Source: Selenomonadaceae bacterium (lineage in GTDB: Bacteria > Bacillota > Negativicutes > Selenomonadales > Selenomonadaceae). From it: a stretch of DNA of 45,252 nt. The notes beneath the pieces are model-generated. The model made no database searches, was not told the DNA's origin, and saw nothing but the letters and a program-made list of their open reading frames with translations. Each line of letters begins with the position of its first letter. Position 1 is the first letter of the stretch. The stretch covers positions 1-45,252 of the forward strand of contig JAFSOQ010000062.1 in the NCBI GenBank assembly GCA_017446845.1. Direction: 5' to 3'. The position numbers were made by a program, and so were the translations under genes. This document shows positions 16,950-26,199 of the stretch, in pieces.

Positions 16950-19162
16950 TACTGCACCTCGAAAACCCACATGTAAGCCGCGAAATCCGTTTCGATTTTT
17001 TCCGCCGCCAATCCGAAATTCATCAGCTCATCGCCGTAGAAAGATTTTTCCGCGAAAGAAATTTTCTGCGGTCCGCCGTCCACGCCCAATTTTTTCGGCG
17101 GCAAATATTTTTTCAGCGTGTAGAGTTTATCGGCGTCCAGTCCTGCAAGTCTCAAAATTCTAATCGGCTCGGCAGGTTGCGCCAAAATTTTAAAGTACAT
17201 GACGACGACTCGCGAATCATCGGCGAATTGCCAAGCGTACTCGTTGCCGCCCGTCAAAAGCCGCGTGAATTTTCCAAGCTGAATCGTCGGACGAATTTCC
17301 TTGTAAAGCTCAACATAAGTTTTGACATCGGATTTTTCGACGTCGCTCATTTTTGTAATGTCGAGTTCGTAGCCGAAAGTTCCTGCCATTGCTACAAAAG
17401 TTCGCATTTGCAGAGGCGTCACGCGTCCGACTTGATGATTGGGCGTAACCGAAACGTGCGCGCCTTGAGAAACTATCGGGAAGGCAAGCCCCGTGCCCGT
17501 CTGAATCGAAAGGCGGCAAACCGCGTCGGTATCGTCGCTCGTCCAAGTTTGCGGCATGTAGTATAAAATGCCCGCGTCGAATCGTCCGCCACCGCCCGAA
17601 CAACTTTCAAACAAAATGTCGGGAAATTCCGCCGTAAGTTTTTCCATAATCTCATAAAGCCCCAACATATATCTATGCTGAGTTTCAAGTTGCCGTTCGG
17701 TCGGAAGTTTCGCGCTGAAAGCTTCGGTCATGTGTCTGTTCATGTCCCACTTAATGTAATCAATTTGCGCGGAGGAAAAAACTTTCCGCATGGCATTCAA
17801 AATGTAGTCGCGAACATCTTCACGCGACAAATCCAAAATCAGCTGATGACGGCTGAAACTCGGCTTGTAATTCGGAACGTGCAAAATCCAATCGGGGTGA
17901 GCGCGATAAAGTTCGCTGTCGACGTTTACCATTTCCGGCTCGACCCAAAGCCCAAACTTCAAGCCGCGCTTGTGAACTTCGTCAGCCAAACCGTTCAAGC
18001 CGTGCGGAAGTTTTTCGGCATTGACAAACCAATCGCCCAACGAGGAATTATCGTCATTGCGCTTTCCGAACCAGCCGTCGTCCAAAACCAAAAGTTCCAA
18101 GCCCAAATCTTTTGCGCAGTCGGCGAGCGCGATAATTTTTTCTTCGTTGAAGTCGAAATACGTCGCCTCCCAGTTGTTGACCAGAATCGGGCGCACTTTA
18201 TCTTTAAACTTCCCGCGCATTAAATGTTCGCGATAAAATTTGTGGAAACTTTGCGATAAACCGTTCAAGCCGTCCGCAGAAAAATTCAATGCAACTTCGG
18301 GCGTCTGAAATTCTTCGCCCTGTTCAAGCGTCCAGCTGAAAACGTCGGGATTTAAGCCGATAACCAGTCGCGTCGTCCCGAATTGCTCCGCCTCGACCTT
18401 GATAGCGAAACTTCCGCTGTAAATCAAACTTGCCGCATAAACTTCGCCCTTAAACTCGTCGGTCGTCGGTCCGGCAAGTGCAATAAACGGCGAATGTTGA
18501 TGAGAACTCGCGCCGCGCGTCGAAGAAATTTCAAAAATCCCGCGTGAAACTTTCCGCCGCTGAATCGTCCGTTCCGCCGCGTGTCCGCCGTAAAGATTTA
18601 TAATCTCAAAATCGTTGTCGGAAAAATCTATCGCCGCACTTGCCGCATTGCGGATTTTAATTTTCTTGCCGCTCGTGTTCACAAACCTTGCAGAGCGCGC
18701 CAAAATCGGTGAATCGGCAAAAATTGTGTAGCTCAAAAAAACTGTAAAGTTCCCGCAAGCATCCCGCAGTTCAATTTCCAAAGTCTGACCGTCGCCGAAA
18801 CTCGCGGGAAGATTTTTTAACGCAGGTTTGCCGTCAAAAATTTTGTACGACGCGTAATTCAGTTCGGAAATGTTCGTGCCGTTTTCAAGCTCAACCGTGT
18901 AGGCGGGAATTCTGAAATCTGTACGACCGCGCACGGGATATTCTTGCGGCAAAACGTCCAGCGAAAAAGTCCGCTCGTTTTCAAAGTCGGCAAGCTGTCC
19001 GCTAAATCCGCGGTCAATTCTTTGCAAGGGCGCACTGTCGCGGAATTCTTTCAACGGTTTGCCCCAATAGCGGTGGAACAAATATTTGCCGCGAGAAATT
19101 TCAATGACGTAGCTGAAAAAATCGTTGCGCAAATGAAACCGCTCATTCTCAAAGTCAATCAT
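16949..19162 (-). CDS. Alpha-galactosidase, GH36
   Basis: 737 residues, full length for GH36 subgroup I. It hydrolyses terminal alpha-1,6-galactose from melibiose, raffinose and related oligosaccharides. An N-terminal beta-sandwich is followed by the (beta/alpha)8 barrel with LVLDDGWFGKRNDD, the nucleophile motif YIKWDMNRHMTE (aspartate near residue 473) and the acid/base motif ESCSGGGGRFDAG (aspartate near residue 528). There is no signal peptide, so it acts in the cytoplasm on imported sugar. It starts 3 bases after lacZ, with AGGAG inside the lacZ end. Similar enzymes are called AgaA, RafA or Aga. Confidence 0.93.
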   Translation of the reverse strand: MIDFENERFHLRNDFFSYVIEISRGKYLFHRYWGKPLKEFRDSAPLQRIDRGFSGQLADFENERTFSLDVLPQEYPVRGRTDFRIPAYTVELENGTNISELNYASYKIFDGKPALKNLPASFGDGQTLEIELRDACGNFTVFLSYTIFADSPILARSARFVNTSGKKIKIRNAASAAIDFSDNDFEIINLYGGHAAERTIQRRKVSRGIFEISSTRGASSHQHSPFIALAGPTTDEFKGEVYAASLIYSGSFAIKVEAEQFGTTRLVIGLNPDVFSWTLEQGEEFQTPEVALNFSADGLNGLSQSFHKFYREHLMRGKFKDKVRPILVNNWEATYFDFNEEKIIALADCAKDLGLELLVLDDGWFGKRNDDNSSLGDWFVNAEKLPHGLNGLADEVHKRGLKFGLWVEPEMVNVDSELYRAHPDWILHVPNYKPSFSRHQLILDLSREDVRDYILNAMRKVFSSAQIDYIKWDMNRHMTEAFSAKLPTERQLETQHRYMLGLYEIMEKLTAEFPDILFESCSGGGGRFDAGILYYMPQTWTSDDTDAVCRLSIQTGTGLAFPIVSQGAHVSVTPNHQVGRVTPLQMRTFVAMAGTFGYELDITKMSDVEKSDVKTYVELYKEIRPTIQLGKFTRLLTGGNEYAWQFADDSRVVVMYFKILAQPAEPIRILRLAGLDADKLYTLKKYLPPKKLGVDGGPQKISFAEKSFYGDELMNFGLAAEKIETDFAAYMWVFEVQ

Positions 19163-19165
19163 GCG

Positions 19166-22100
19166 TTAAACTCCTTTCAAGCAAAACTCGAAGTGCTTAT
19201 CCGAATTTTTAATTTTGTACTCCTCCAAAACGGGTGCGCCCCAAGAATCATCGCCGCCGACGCCGCATTGACCCGAAGAAATTTTCACGAAGGTATAACT
19301 TTGCTTGGGTAATTCTTCTTGATGGCGGGCAAGTTCCAATTCGTGCGGGCTGTAGGGCAAAGCTTGCGCCTCAAAAGGATTCTCGGCAAAAATTTTCAAG
19401 CCGCGTCCGCGATTGTCCAAAACTTCAAACCAACGAACGCCGCAATGATTTCCGCACTCTTGCGGCAACAAATACGGCTCAACTTCCTCAAAAATATTTG
19501 ATTCAAAAATTCCGAGCCGCGCACCTTCGAGGCGGTCGCGATAATTATCAAGTGCTCCCAAGCCGTAAAATTTTATGCGGCTGAATTTTTTCGGCACCGT
19601 GAACAGCATAGAGAAATCCGGCAAGTCTCCAAGCCCGTCGACTTTTTTATAGTCTTGAGAAATTTTTAAGGAGCCGTCCGAAGTTACTTTGTAAGTCACG
19701 GCGCAAAAACTTTTCGGCGCGGTCTGCAACTCGTAAGTAAATCTGACTTCGACAAAATCCGCTGCGAATTCGCCGTTAAATTTTTCGCCGAAATATTTTT
19801 CCACAGCGATAAAATCTTTTTCGGCAGTGCGATATTCAATCTTCGCGCATTTTTTGTAGAGGCTTGCAAGTTTCCACTGCGCGGCGTCGAGATGTTGACC
19901 GTTCCCGTAATCGTTATCAATCGGAGCACGCCAGAAATTCGGCGTCGGCAAAACGGAAATAAATTCTTCGCCGTTAAATTTATAGCTCGTCAAATTCCCC
20001 GCCGCGCTCGAAAAGATAAAGGCAAAGCCGTCGCCCTGCACGCCCAAATTTATATCACTCTGCACCACGCGAAGAGGACGAACATTTTTAATCGGCGCAA
20101 CGGGCACGAAAATATTTTTCTTGTCCAGCCAAGATTCGACGCTTGAAACTGAATCGGACTTCTTGAAGACGCCTTGACCGAAAGCAATTTCAAAGCCGCG
20201 TTCGGCAAAAAGATTTTCAGACTTCAGACAAAGCGACGCCGTTAAAACGTATTCGCCCGCGCCGTAATTCGGCAATTCGATTTTAACCTCCGAACTTTCG
20301 CCCGGCAAAATATTCGGCGCGTCAAAAATTTTCGTCCAAACGTCAACGCCGTCGCGAAGAAGATTCAACTTCAAGTCAAACTCCGCCGCGTTCGTGAAAA
20401 GACTTTTGTTGAGGATTTTAACCGCGCTTTCACTCGGCTCAAGTTCAAAATTTTGATAGCAGAATTTAACTTCCTGCAACTTGGTCGTCGGCGTGTGGTC
20501 GGCGAAAAATAATCCGTTGCCGCTGAAATTATAATCGGTCGGACGGTCGCCGAAATCGCCGCCGTATTTCAAGCCGTCATCGGTCGCAATGGCTTGGTCG
20601 GCAAAATCCCAAATGAAGCCGCCCTGATAAAGTTTTTCCTCGTCGGCAAGTTTAGTGTACTTATTCAAGCCGCCGCAAGAATTGCCCATGGCGTGCAAGT
20701 ATTCGCAGCAGACAAAAGGCTTGTCGCGCTTTTCGGCGAGGAATTTTTTTATGTTCGCAACGGTCGGATACATTTGGCTTTCAAAGTCGGAACTGTCATT
20801 AAATCGCCTGTCCCAAAAAATACTTTCGTAGTGGACAAGGCGGCTTGGGTCGCGACGCCTGAAAAATTCGTGCATCTCGAAAATATTTTTCCCGCCGCAA
20901 GATTCATTGCCGCAACTCCAAATCAAAATCGACGGGTGATTTTTATCGCGCTCAAGCATGGATTGCGCCCTGTCGATAACCGCCGCCAACCATTTCGGAT
21001 TATCGTCGGGAATCGTATTTTCATCACGATAACAGCCGCCGTTTTTCATCCACGAGCCGTGCGTTTCCAAATTCGTTTCGTCAATCATGTACAAGCCGTA
21101 GATGTCGCAAAGCTCGTAAAGCCGCGAGGGATTGGGATAATGCGACGTGCGCAGGGCATTTATGTTATTTTTCTTCAGCGCGACAATATCTTTCTCAATG
21201 TCGGCGGGATTGCCTGCGCGCCCGTTGAAGCAATCGAACTCGTGACGGTTCACGCCTTTGAAGACAATGCGCTTGCCGTTAATTTTAATCAGCGTGTCTT
21301 CAAGTTTAATTTCGCGGAAGCCGATATTTTGCGGAATGACTTCGACGACTTCACCCGCAGAATTTTTCACGATAAACAATGAGCGATAAAGATTGGGTTT
21401 TTCGGCACTCCAGAGCAAAATATTTTTCAGCTCAAACTCGAAGGTAAATTCCTTGCCGCCGAAATTTTTTGTGTCGCTGAGCACGCAAGAATTATTTGGG
21501 GCGAAAATTTTCAGCTCGACAATTTTTTCCGCGTCAGAGTTCCAAAGCGTTTCGATTTTCAAATTGCCGTCGGTGTAGTTGTTAATCGGCGCGGCGTGAA
21601 CGAAAATATCTTCGGCGTGAAGTTCGGGCTTGCTGTATAAAATCACGTCGCGGAACAGTCCGCTGAATCTCCAAAAATCTTGGTCTTCAAGCCAAGAACC
21701 GCTCGTGTATCTGAAAACCGCCGCCGCCAATTTATTTTCGCCCTGTTTGATGAACGGCGTTAAATCGAAATCGCTCGGCGTGAATGAATCTTCGCTGTAG
21801 CCGACGAAATTTCCGTTAAGCCAAATTGCAATTCCTGACTCCGCACCTTGGAAGCTCACGAAAAAATTTTTCCAATCGGCGGGCGCGTCGAAGTATTTCA
21901 CGTAGCAGGCGACGGGATTGTCACGCGCGGGAATTTCGCCCTGCTTAATAACTTCGTGACCGTCCCAAGGATAAGTTGTGTTCGTGTAGTGCGGCTTGCC
22001 GAAATTTTCCGTTTGAATGTGCGCGGGCACTCGAATCGTCTGCCAATCGCGGCAGTCAAAATTTTCGCTCCAAAAATCGGACGGAATGAAATTCAAATTC

Positions 22101-22261
22101 GGCGCGTAAGCAAAATGCCACAGACCGTTGAGCGAGAGAAAAAATTTCGATTGACCGCTTGCCAGCTCTTCCACACTTGCAAAATATTTGTGGTCGGAAT
22201 GTGCGGGCAATCTGTTTTCTTGAAAGTATTCGGGATTCGGCAAATCTTTAAGATTGAACAA
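19166..22261 (-). CDS. lacZ: Beta-galactosidase, GH2 (LacZ type)
   Basis: 1031 residues, the size of long LacZ-type enzymes. It hydrolyses lactose and other beta-galactosides in the cytoplasm. Domains follow the LacZ order: jelly-roll sugar-binding (SLNGLWHFAYAPN, DCRDWQTIRVPAHIQ), immunoglobulin-like domains, the barrel with acid/base glutamate in WSCGNESCGG (about residue 453) and nucleophile in CCEYLHAMGNS (about residue 520), and a C-terminal beta-sandwich (domain 5, about residues 760-1025). The start is TTG complement 22259-22261, placed 7 bases after GGAGG; the in-frame upstream extension is not needed. Confidence 0.95.
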   Translation of the reverse strand: MFNLKDLPNPEYFQENRLPAHSDHKYFASVEELASGQSKFFLSLNGLWHFAYAPNLNFIPSDFWSENFDCRDWQTIRVPAHIQTENFGKPHYTNTTYPWDGHEVIKQGEIPARDNPVACYVKYFDAPADWKNFFVSFQGAESGIAIWLNGNFVGYSEDSFTPSDFDLTPFIKQGENKLAAAVFRYTSGSWLEDQDFWRFSGLFRDVILYSKPELHAEDIFVHAAPINNYTDGNLKIETLWNSDAEKIVELKIFAPNNSCVLSDTKNFGGKEFTFEFELKNILLWSAEKPNLYRSLFIVKNSAGEVVEVIPQNIGFREIKLEDTLIKINGKRIVFKGVNRHEFDCFNGRAGNPADIEKDIVALKKNNINALRTSHYPNPSRLYELCDIYGLYMIDETNLETHGSWMKNGGCYRDENTIPDDNPKWLAAVIDRAQSMLERDKNHPSILIWSCGNESCGGKNIFEMHEFFRRRDPSRLVHYESIFWDRRFNDSSDFESQMYPTVANIKKFLAEKRDKPFVCCEYLHAMGNSCGGLNKYTKLADEEKLYQGGFIWDFADQAIATDDGLKYGGDFGDRPTDYNFSGNGLFFADHTPTTKLQEVKFCYQNFELEPSESAVKILNKSLFTNAAEFDLKLNLLRDGVDVWTKIFDAPNILPGESSEVKIELPNYGAGEYVLTASLCLKSENLFAERGFEIAFGQGVFKKSDSVSSVESWLDKKNIFVPVAPIKNVRPLRVVQSDINLGVQGDGFAFIFSSAAGNLTSYKFNGEEFISVLPTPNFWRAPIDNDYGNGQHLDAAQWKLASLYKKCAKIEYRTAEKDFIAVEKYFGEKFNGEFAADFVEVRFTYELQTAPKSFCAVTYKVTSDGSLKISQDYKKVDGLGDLPDFSMLFTVPKKFSRIKFYGLGALDNYRDRLEGARLGIFESNIFEEVEPYLLPQECGNHCGVRWFEVLDNRGRGLKIFAENPFEAQALPYSPHELELARHQEELPKQSYTFVKISSGQCGVGGDDSWGAPVLEEYKIKNSDKHFEFCLKGV

Positions 22262-22285
22262 GAGATCTCCTCCTTTGCAAAAAAA

Positions 22286-22337
22286 GGAGTAGGGATTAGA
22301 AAACAAATCCTAACTCCTAACTCCTAATTCCTAACTA
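22286..22337 (-). repeat. Heptanucleotide repeats between galT and lacZ
   Basis: On the minus strand the galT stop TAG is followed at once by TTAGGAATTAGGAG, then GTTAGGAGTTAGGAT (plus-strand 22305-22337), with a short opposite-sense arm GGAGTAGGGATTAG at 22286-22299. The two arms can fold into a hairpin just ahead of the lacZ ribosome binding site. Confidence 0.7.
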
Positions 22338-23834
22338 TTCTGCCGCGACGCTCTCAATAAATTTATCGAACGCCGCCAAACCTTTTTCGTTGCGCTTGAA
22401 AACTCCCGCGTGCGCCAAAACTTCGCTGAACACGTGACCAATCTCCGCTCTGATAATTTTGTCGACGTTATCGGCGGAAATGTTTTTGTACTTGGCACGA
22501 ATTTTTTTGTACCAGGCGGCGTGCTTTTCGATGTCGGCAATACCCGAAATGTCTTCGGCTCCGTTGAGGAAATTCTCTTTGACTTGCGCCATTTCGCTTT
22601 TCAGACGCGCGGGAAGGACTGCCAAGCCCATAACCTCAATCAAGCCGATATTTTCTTTTTTAATGTGGTGAACTTCGTCATGCGGGTGGAAAATGCCGAG
22701 CGGATGTTTTTCACTCGTGCGATTGTTCCTGAAAACCAAATCCAACTCGTAAGCCTTGCCGCGTCGACGACCAATCGGAGTAATCGTATTGTGCGGCGCG
22801 TCGGTTTTGGCAAAAATTTCTACAGATTCGTCGCTGTACTCTCGCCACGCCTGCAAAATTTTTTCTGCCAAGTCAATCAACTGCTTGCGATTTTCCGACT
22901 TCAAACGCAAAGTTGACATAGGCCACTTGACGCGCCCCGCTTCGACTTCGGGGAATTTTTCAAAGGTATAAGTTTTCTCAACCGACGCGAGTTCCATTGG
23001 GAAAGTATAATGCCCGCCTTGATAGTGGTCGTGTGAAAGAATTGAGCCGCCGACAATCGGCAAGTCCGCATTCGAGCCAACAAAGTAATGCGGAAACTCC
23101 GTGATGAAGTCGCAGATATTTTCAAAAGTTTCGCGATTAATTTTCATGGGCACATGCAGTGTATTCAAAACTATGCAATGCTCGTTGTAGTAAGTGTACG
23201 GCGAATACTGCAGGAACCATTCATGCCCGCGGAAGTCGAGCGGAATAATTCTATGAGTTTCGCGGGCGGGGTGCCCTGCATGACCGGCGAAGCCTTCATT
23301 TTCGCGGCAAAGCAAACATTTCGGGTAGCCCGTCGCCTTGACGCTTTTGGCTTTGGCAATGTCGCGCGGGTCTTTTTCGGGCTTGGAAAGATTTATCGTC
23401 AAATCAAGTGCGCCGTATTCGGTATCGGACTTCCAGACGACGTTTTTATCAATGCGCGTCTTGCGAATGTAATTCGAGGCAATGCTGAGCTTGTAATAAT
23501 TATCCGTGGCGAGTTCGGGAGATTTTTCGTAATCGCTTCTGAACTTGCGGATAACTTCACTCGGACGCGGCATGACGCAATCCATAATCCGCGTGTCGAA
23601 AAGGTCGCGCTCGTTAATCGTGTCGTCGATAATTTTTTCCTCAACCGCGTAGTCGAGCATATTTTCAAGAATCGGCGTGGCAGTCTCCAAAGTCTCCGCA
23701 ATTTCTTCGGGAACAAATTCGGGCACTTTGAGCAAGTCAATCAATTTATTTGCCACGTAAAATTCGTCGCTCGCTGCCATAAGTTCCTGTTGCTTTGCAA
23801 AATTCAACAGGCGATTAATTTCAGTGTTTATCAT
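22335..23834 (-). CDS. galT: Galactose-1-phosphate uridylyltransferase, class II
   Basis: 499 residues, the long class II form typical of Bacillota. It transfers UMP from UDP-glucose to galactose-1-phosphate in the Leloir pathway. Features: CLLCRENEGFAGHAGHPARETHRIIPL, and the catalytic-region SILSHDHYQGGHYTFPME with the class II SHDHYQGG signature. The N-terminal half (residues about 1-220) is the family's extra helical region. Start ATG complement 23832-23834 with an AAAGG-type site upstream. It begins 13 bases after galE; the stop lies in a heptanucleotide repeat. Confidence 0.95.
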   Translation of the reverse strand: MINTEINRLLNFAKQQELMAASDEFYVANKLIDLLKVPEFVPEEIAETLETATPILENMLDYAVEEKIIDDTINERDLFDTRIMDCVMPRPSEVIRKFRSDYEKSPELATDNYYKLSIASNYIRKTRIDKNVVWKSDTEYGALDLTINLSKPEKDPRDIAKAKSVKATGYPKCLLCRENEGFAGHAGHPARETHRIIPLDFRGHEWFLQYSPYTYYNEHCIVLNTLHVPMKINRETFENICDFITEFPHYFVGSNADLPIVGGSILSHDHYQGGHYTFPMELASVEKTYTFEKFPEVEAGRVKWPMSTLRLKSENRKQLIDLAEKILQAWREYSDESVEIFAKTDAPHNTITPIGRRRGKAYELDLVFRNNRTSEKHPLGIFHPHDEVHHIKKENIGLIEVMGLAVLPARLKSEMAQVKENFLNGAEDISGIADIEKHAAWYKKIRAKYKNISADNVDKIIRAEIGHVFSEVLAHAGVFKRNEKGLAAFDKFIESVAAE

Positions 23835-23847
23835 ATCTTTTTACCTT

Positions 23848-24837
23848 TCAATCTTCGTAGCCGTTCGGATGTTTTTTATGCCACGTCCAAGCGGTCTCAA
23901 TAACTTTTTCCACGTCGGCAAATTGCGGATTCCATTTCAGAACTTCTTTAGCTTTGTCGCTGGAGGCGATAAGTTGAGCGGGGTCGCCTGCGCGGCGGGG
24001 ACCAATTTCCGTTTTGATTTTCTGACCCGTAACTTTTTCCGCCGTGACAATCATTTCTTTGACGGAGAAACCTTGACCGTTGCCGAGATTAAAAATATTT
24101 GACTCGCCGCCGTCGCGCAGATATTTCAAAGCCAAAATATGAGCGTCCGCCAAGTCGATAACGTGAATGTAATCGCGCAGGCAAGTTCCGTCGGGCGTCG
24201 GGTAGTCGTCGCCGAAAATTGTAATGTGGTCGCGTTTGCCGAGCGGTACTTGAAGAATCAGCGGGATTAAATGCGTTTCGGGGTGATGGTCTTCGCCGAT
24301 TGAGCCGTCCTCAACTGCGCCCGCCGCATTGAAATATCTCAAGCTGACAAAGCGAATACCGTTCGCGCGGCTGACCCACTTCATCATTTTTTCCATAATC
24401 AATTTGGATTCGCCGTAAGGATTGGTCGGCTGCGTTCTGTCGTTTTCTTCGATAGGAATTTTTTCCGGTTCGCCGTAAGTTGCCGCCGTCGAACTGAAAA
24501 CAATTTTATCAACGCCGTTCCTGACCATTGACTCTAACAAAATCTGCATACCGTAGACATTGTTGTTGAAGTACATCAAAGGTTTTTCGACGCTTTCGCC
24601 GACGAGAGAGTTTGCCGCGAAGTGAATCACGGCTTCGATTTTGTTTTCCGTAAAAATTTTGTCGAGGACTTTGGCGTCGCGAATGTCGCCCTGATAAAAT
24701 TTGGCGGCAGGATTAATTGCGCTGCAATGACCTGTTTGAAGATTGTCGACGATGACGACCTCTTCGTCGGCTTTTACCAGCTGATAAACCGCGTGCGAAC
24801 CGATATAGCCCGCGCCGCCACACACTAAAATTGCCAT
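23848..24837 (-). CDS. galE: UDP-glucose 4-epimerase
   Basis: 329 residues, extended SDR family. It interconverts UDP-galactose and UDP-glucose with bound NAD. N-terminal [17 protein letters not shown] is the NAD-binding glycine motif, [12 protein letters not shown] carries the catalytic-serine region, and [12 protein letters not shown] has the YxxxK catalytic pair (near residues 141 and 145). The C-terminal [16 protein letters not shown] binds the nucleotide sugar. Start ATG complement 24835-24837 follows AAAGGGTG; three upstream in-frame codons lack a site. Confidence 0.96.
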   Translation of the reverse strand: MAILVCGGAGYIGSHAVYQLVKADEEVVIVDNLQTGHCSAINPAAKFYQGDIRDAKVLDKIFTENKIEAVIHFAANSLVGESVEKPLMYFNNNVYGMQILLESMVRNGVDKIVFSSTAATYGEPEKIPIEENDRTQPTNPYGESKLIMEKMMKWVSRANGIRFVSLRYFNAAGAVEDGSIGEDHHPETHLIPLILQVPLGKRDHITIFGDDYPTPDGTCLRDYIHVIDLADAHILALKYLRDGGESNIFNLGNGQGFSVKEMIVTAEKVTGQKIKTEIGPRRAGDPAQLIASSDKAKEVLKWNPQFADVEKVIETAWTWHKKHPNGYED

Positions 24838-24856
24838 TAAAAACACCCTTTCTATC

Positions 24857-24935
24857 AGTTAGGAGTGTGGAGTTAGGAATTAGGAGTTAAAAACTCGTCA
24901 ATCAACTCCTAACTCCTACCTCCTAACTCCTAATT
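24857..24935 (-). repeat. Inverted heptanucleotide arrays between galK and galE
   Basis: Plus strand: left arm of TTAGGAG/TTAGGAA-type units (24857-24889) and right arm of AACTCCT/CCTACCT units (24903-24935), separated by about 13 bases. They form an imperfect stem of about 30 base pairs. The right arm also encodes the last galK codons (ATT AGG AGT TAG), giving it the C-terminal IRS and its stop. Confidence 0.8.
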
Positions 24936-26098
24936 AACGAAGTGCCTTGCGAAATATCTGCGACGTAAAAGCTCGGTGCGTAGCCGATTTTTTTCTTGTA
25001 GCCGTCTTCGAGTTTGGCTTTAAAGTCGTCAATCGCAGAATTTTTCACAATGCTGACGGTCGAGCCGCCAAAACCTGCGCCCGTCATTCTTGAACCTATG
25101 CAACCTTCGATGTTCCAAGCAAGCTCCGCCAAAGTATCAAGTTCAATTCCGGTAACGTCGTAATCGTCGCGAAGTGAAACGTGCGAATCGTGCATAAGCT
25201 GACCGAATTTTTTCAAGTCATTATTTTCAAGCGCGGCGACCGCCTCAAGTGTCCGCTGATTTTCGCGAACCGCATGACGCGCACGAAGTCTTTCAATCGG
25301 CGAAGTTATATGCTCAACCAATTTGTCGAACTCTTCGTTAGTCAATTCGCCCCAAGCTTTTAACTCCGGCTTGACGGCTTGAATTTCTTTCAGCGCGTGT
25401 TCGCATTGCTGACGGCGTTCGTTATAGGCGGAAGTAACGAGCGAGTGCGGCTTATTGGTGTTCGTGATGACAATCGAGCAATCGTCGAGTTTAACGGGGC
25501 TGTAGCGATAGTTTAACGTGTTGCAGTCCAGAAGAATCGCGCAATCTTTTTTGCCCATGCCGACGGCAAATTGGTCCATGATGCCGCAATTCATGCCGAC
25601 GAATTCATTTTCGGCTTTCTGCGAGAGTTTAACCATTTCAACCATATCAAGTCCGAAATTAAAATTTTCGTTCAAGATGACGGCGGTTAAAACTTCCAGC
25701 GACGCCGATGAACTTAAACCGGCTCCCGCAGGCAACGTGCCATAAATTACAATGTCGAAACCGTTCGTAGCTTTATGACCTGCCTGCTCAAGCGTGGCGA
25801 CTGTTCCTGCGACGTAATTTGCCCAGTCGTAAGCGCGATTGTACTTTAAGCCGTTCATCTCAAATTCGATAACGCCTTTGTCCGCCAAGTTCATGGAGTA
25901 AATGCGCGTTTTGTTGTCCTTGCGGGGAGCGACCAGCGCATAAGTGCCGAGAGAAATCGCGCAGGGGAAAACATTGCCGCCGTTGTAATCGGTGTGTTCG
26001 CCAATCAAATTCACTCGTCCGGGCGAAAAATATTTTTGCGTTTCAGCCGCGCCGAATGTCTCTTGAAATGCTTCCTCAATAACCGAAAAAATTTCCAT
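24923..26098 (-). CDS. galK: Galactokinase
   Basis: 391 residues, GHMP kinase family. It phosphorylates alpha-D-galactose to galactose-1-phosphate with ATP. The galactokinase signature SPGRVNLIGEHTDYNGG lies near residue 25-41, the ATP-binding loop GTLPAGAGLSSSASLEV near residues 118-135, and the third GHMP motif GSRMTGAGFGGSTVSIV near residue 340. Start ATG complement 26096-26098, with GGGAGG upstream. The final residues IRS and TAG stop are provided by a heptanucleotide repeat, so the natural terminus may have been altered by repeat insertion. Confidence 0.97.
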   Translation of the reverse strand: MEIFSVIEEAFQETFGAAETQKYFSPGRVNLIGEHTDYNGGNVFPCAISLGTYALVAPRKDNKTRIYSMNLADKGVIEFEMNGLKYNRAYDWANYVAGTVATLEQAGHKATNGFDIVIYGTLPAGAGLSSSASLEVLTAVILNENFNFGLDMVEMVKLSQKAENEFVGMNCGIMDQFAVGMGKKDCAILLDCNTLNYRYSPVKLDDCSIVITNTNKPHSLVTSAYNERRQQCEHALKEIQAVKPELKAWGELTNEEFDKLVEHITSPIERLRARHAVRENQRTLEAVAALENNDLKKFGQLMHDSHVSLRDDYDVTGIELDTLAELAWNIEGCIGSRMTGAGFGGSTVSIVKNSAIDDFKAKLEDGYKKKIGYAPSFYVADISQGTSLIRS

Positions 26099-26117
26099 AA
26101 CAAAACCTCCCTTAAAG

Positions 26118-26199
26118 CAGTTAGGAGTCAGGGGTTAGGAATTAGGAGTTAAAAAAACAAATCCCTAAATCCTAAATCCTAACTGCTAACTCCTAACTA
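26118..26199 (-). repeat. Inverted heptanucleotide arrays between the permease gene and galK
   Basis: Plus strand: left arm TTAGGAG, TCAGGGG, TTAGGAA, TTAGGAG (26120-26149) and right arm of opposite-sense units ATCCCTAAATCCTAAATCC...CTAACTCCTAACTA (26160-26199), separated by an A-run. A long imperfect hairpin can form between these two genes. The permease stop TAG is the first base triplet of the repeat on the minus strand. Confidence 0.8.

Noticed and set aside
20594..21382. 262-codon plus-strand frame inside lacZ
   Set aside because: Antisense to the conserved catalytic domain of beta-galactosidase; no initiation signals.
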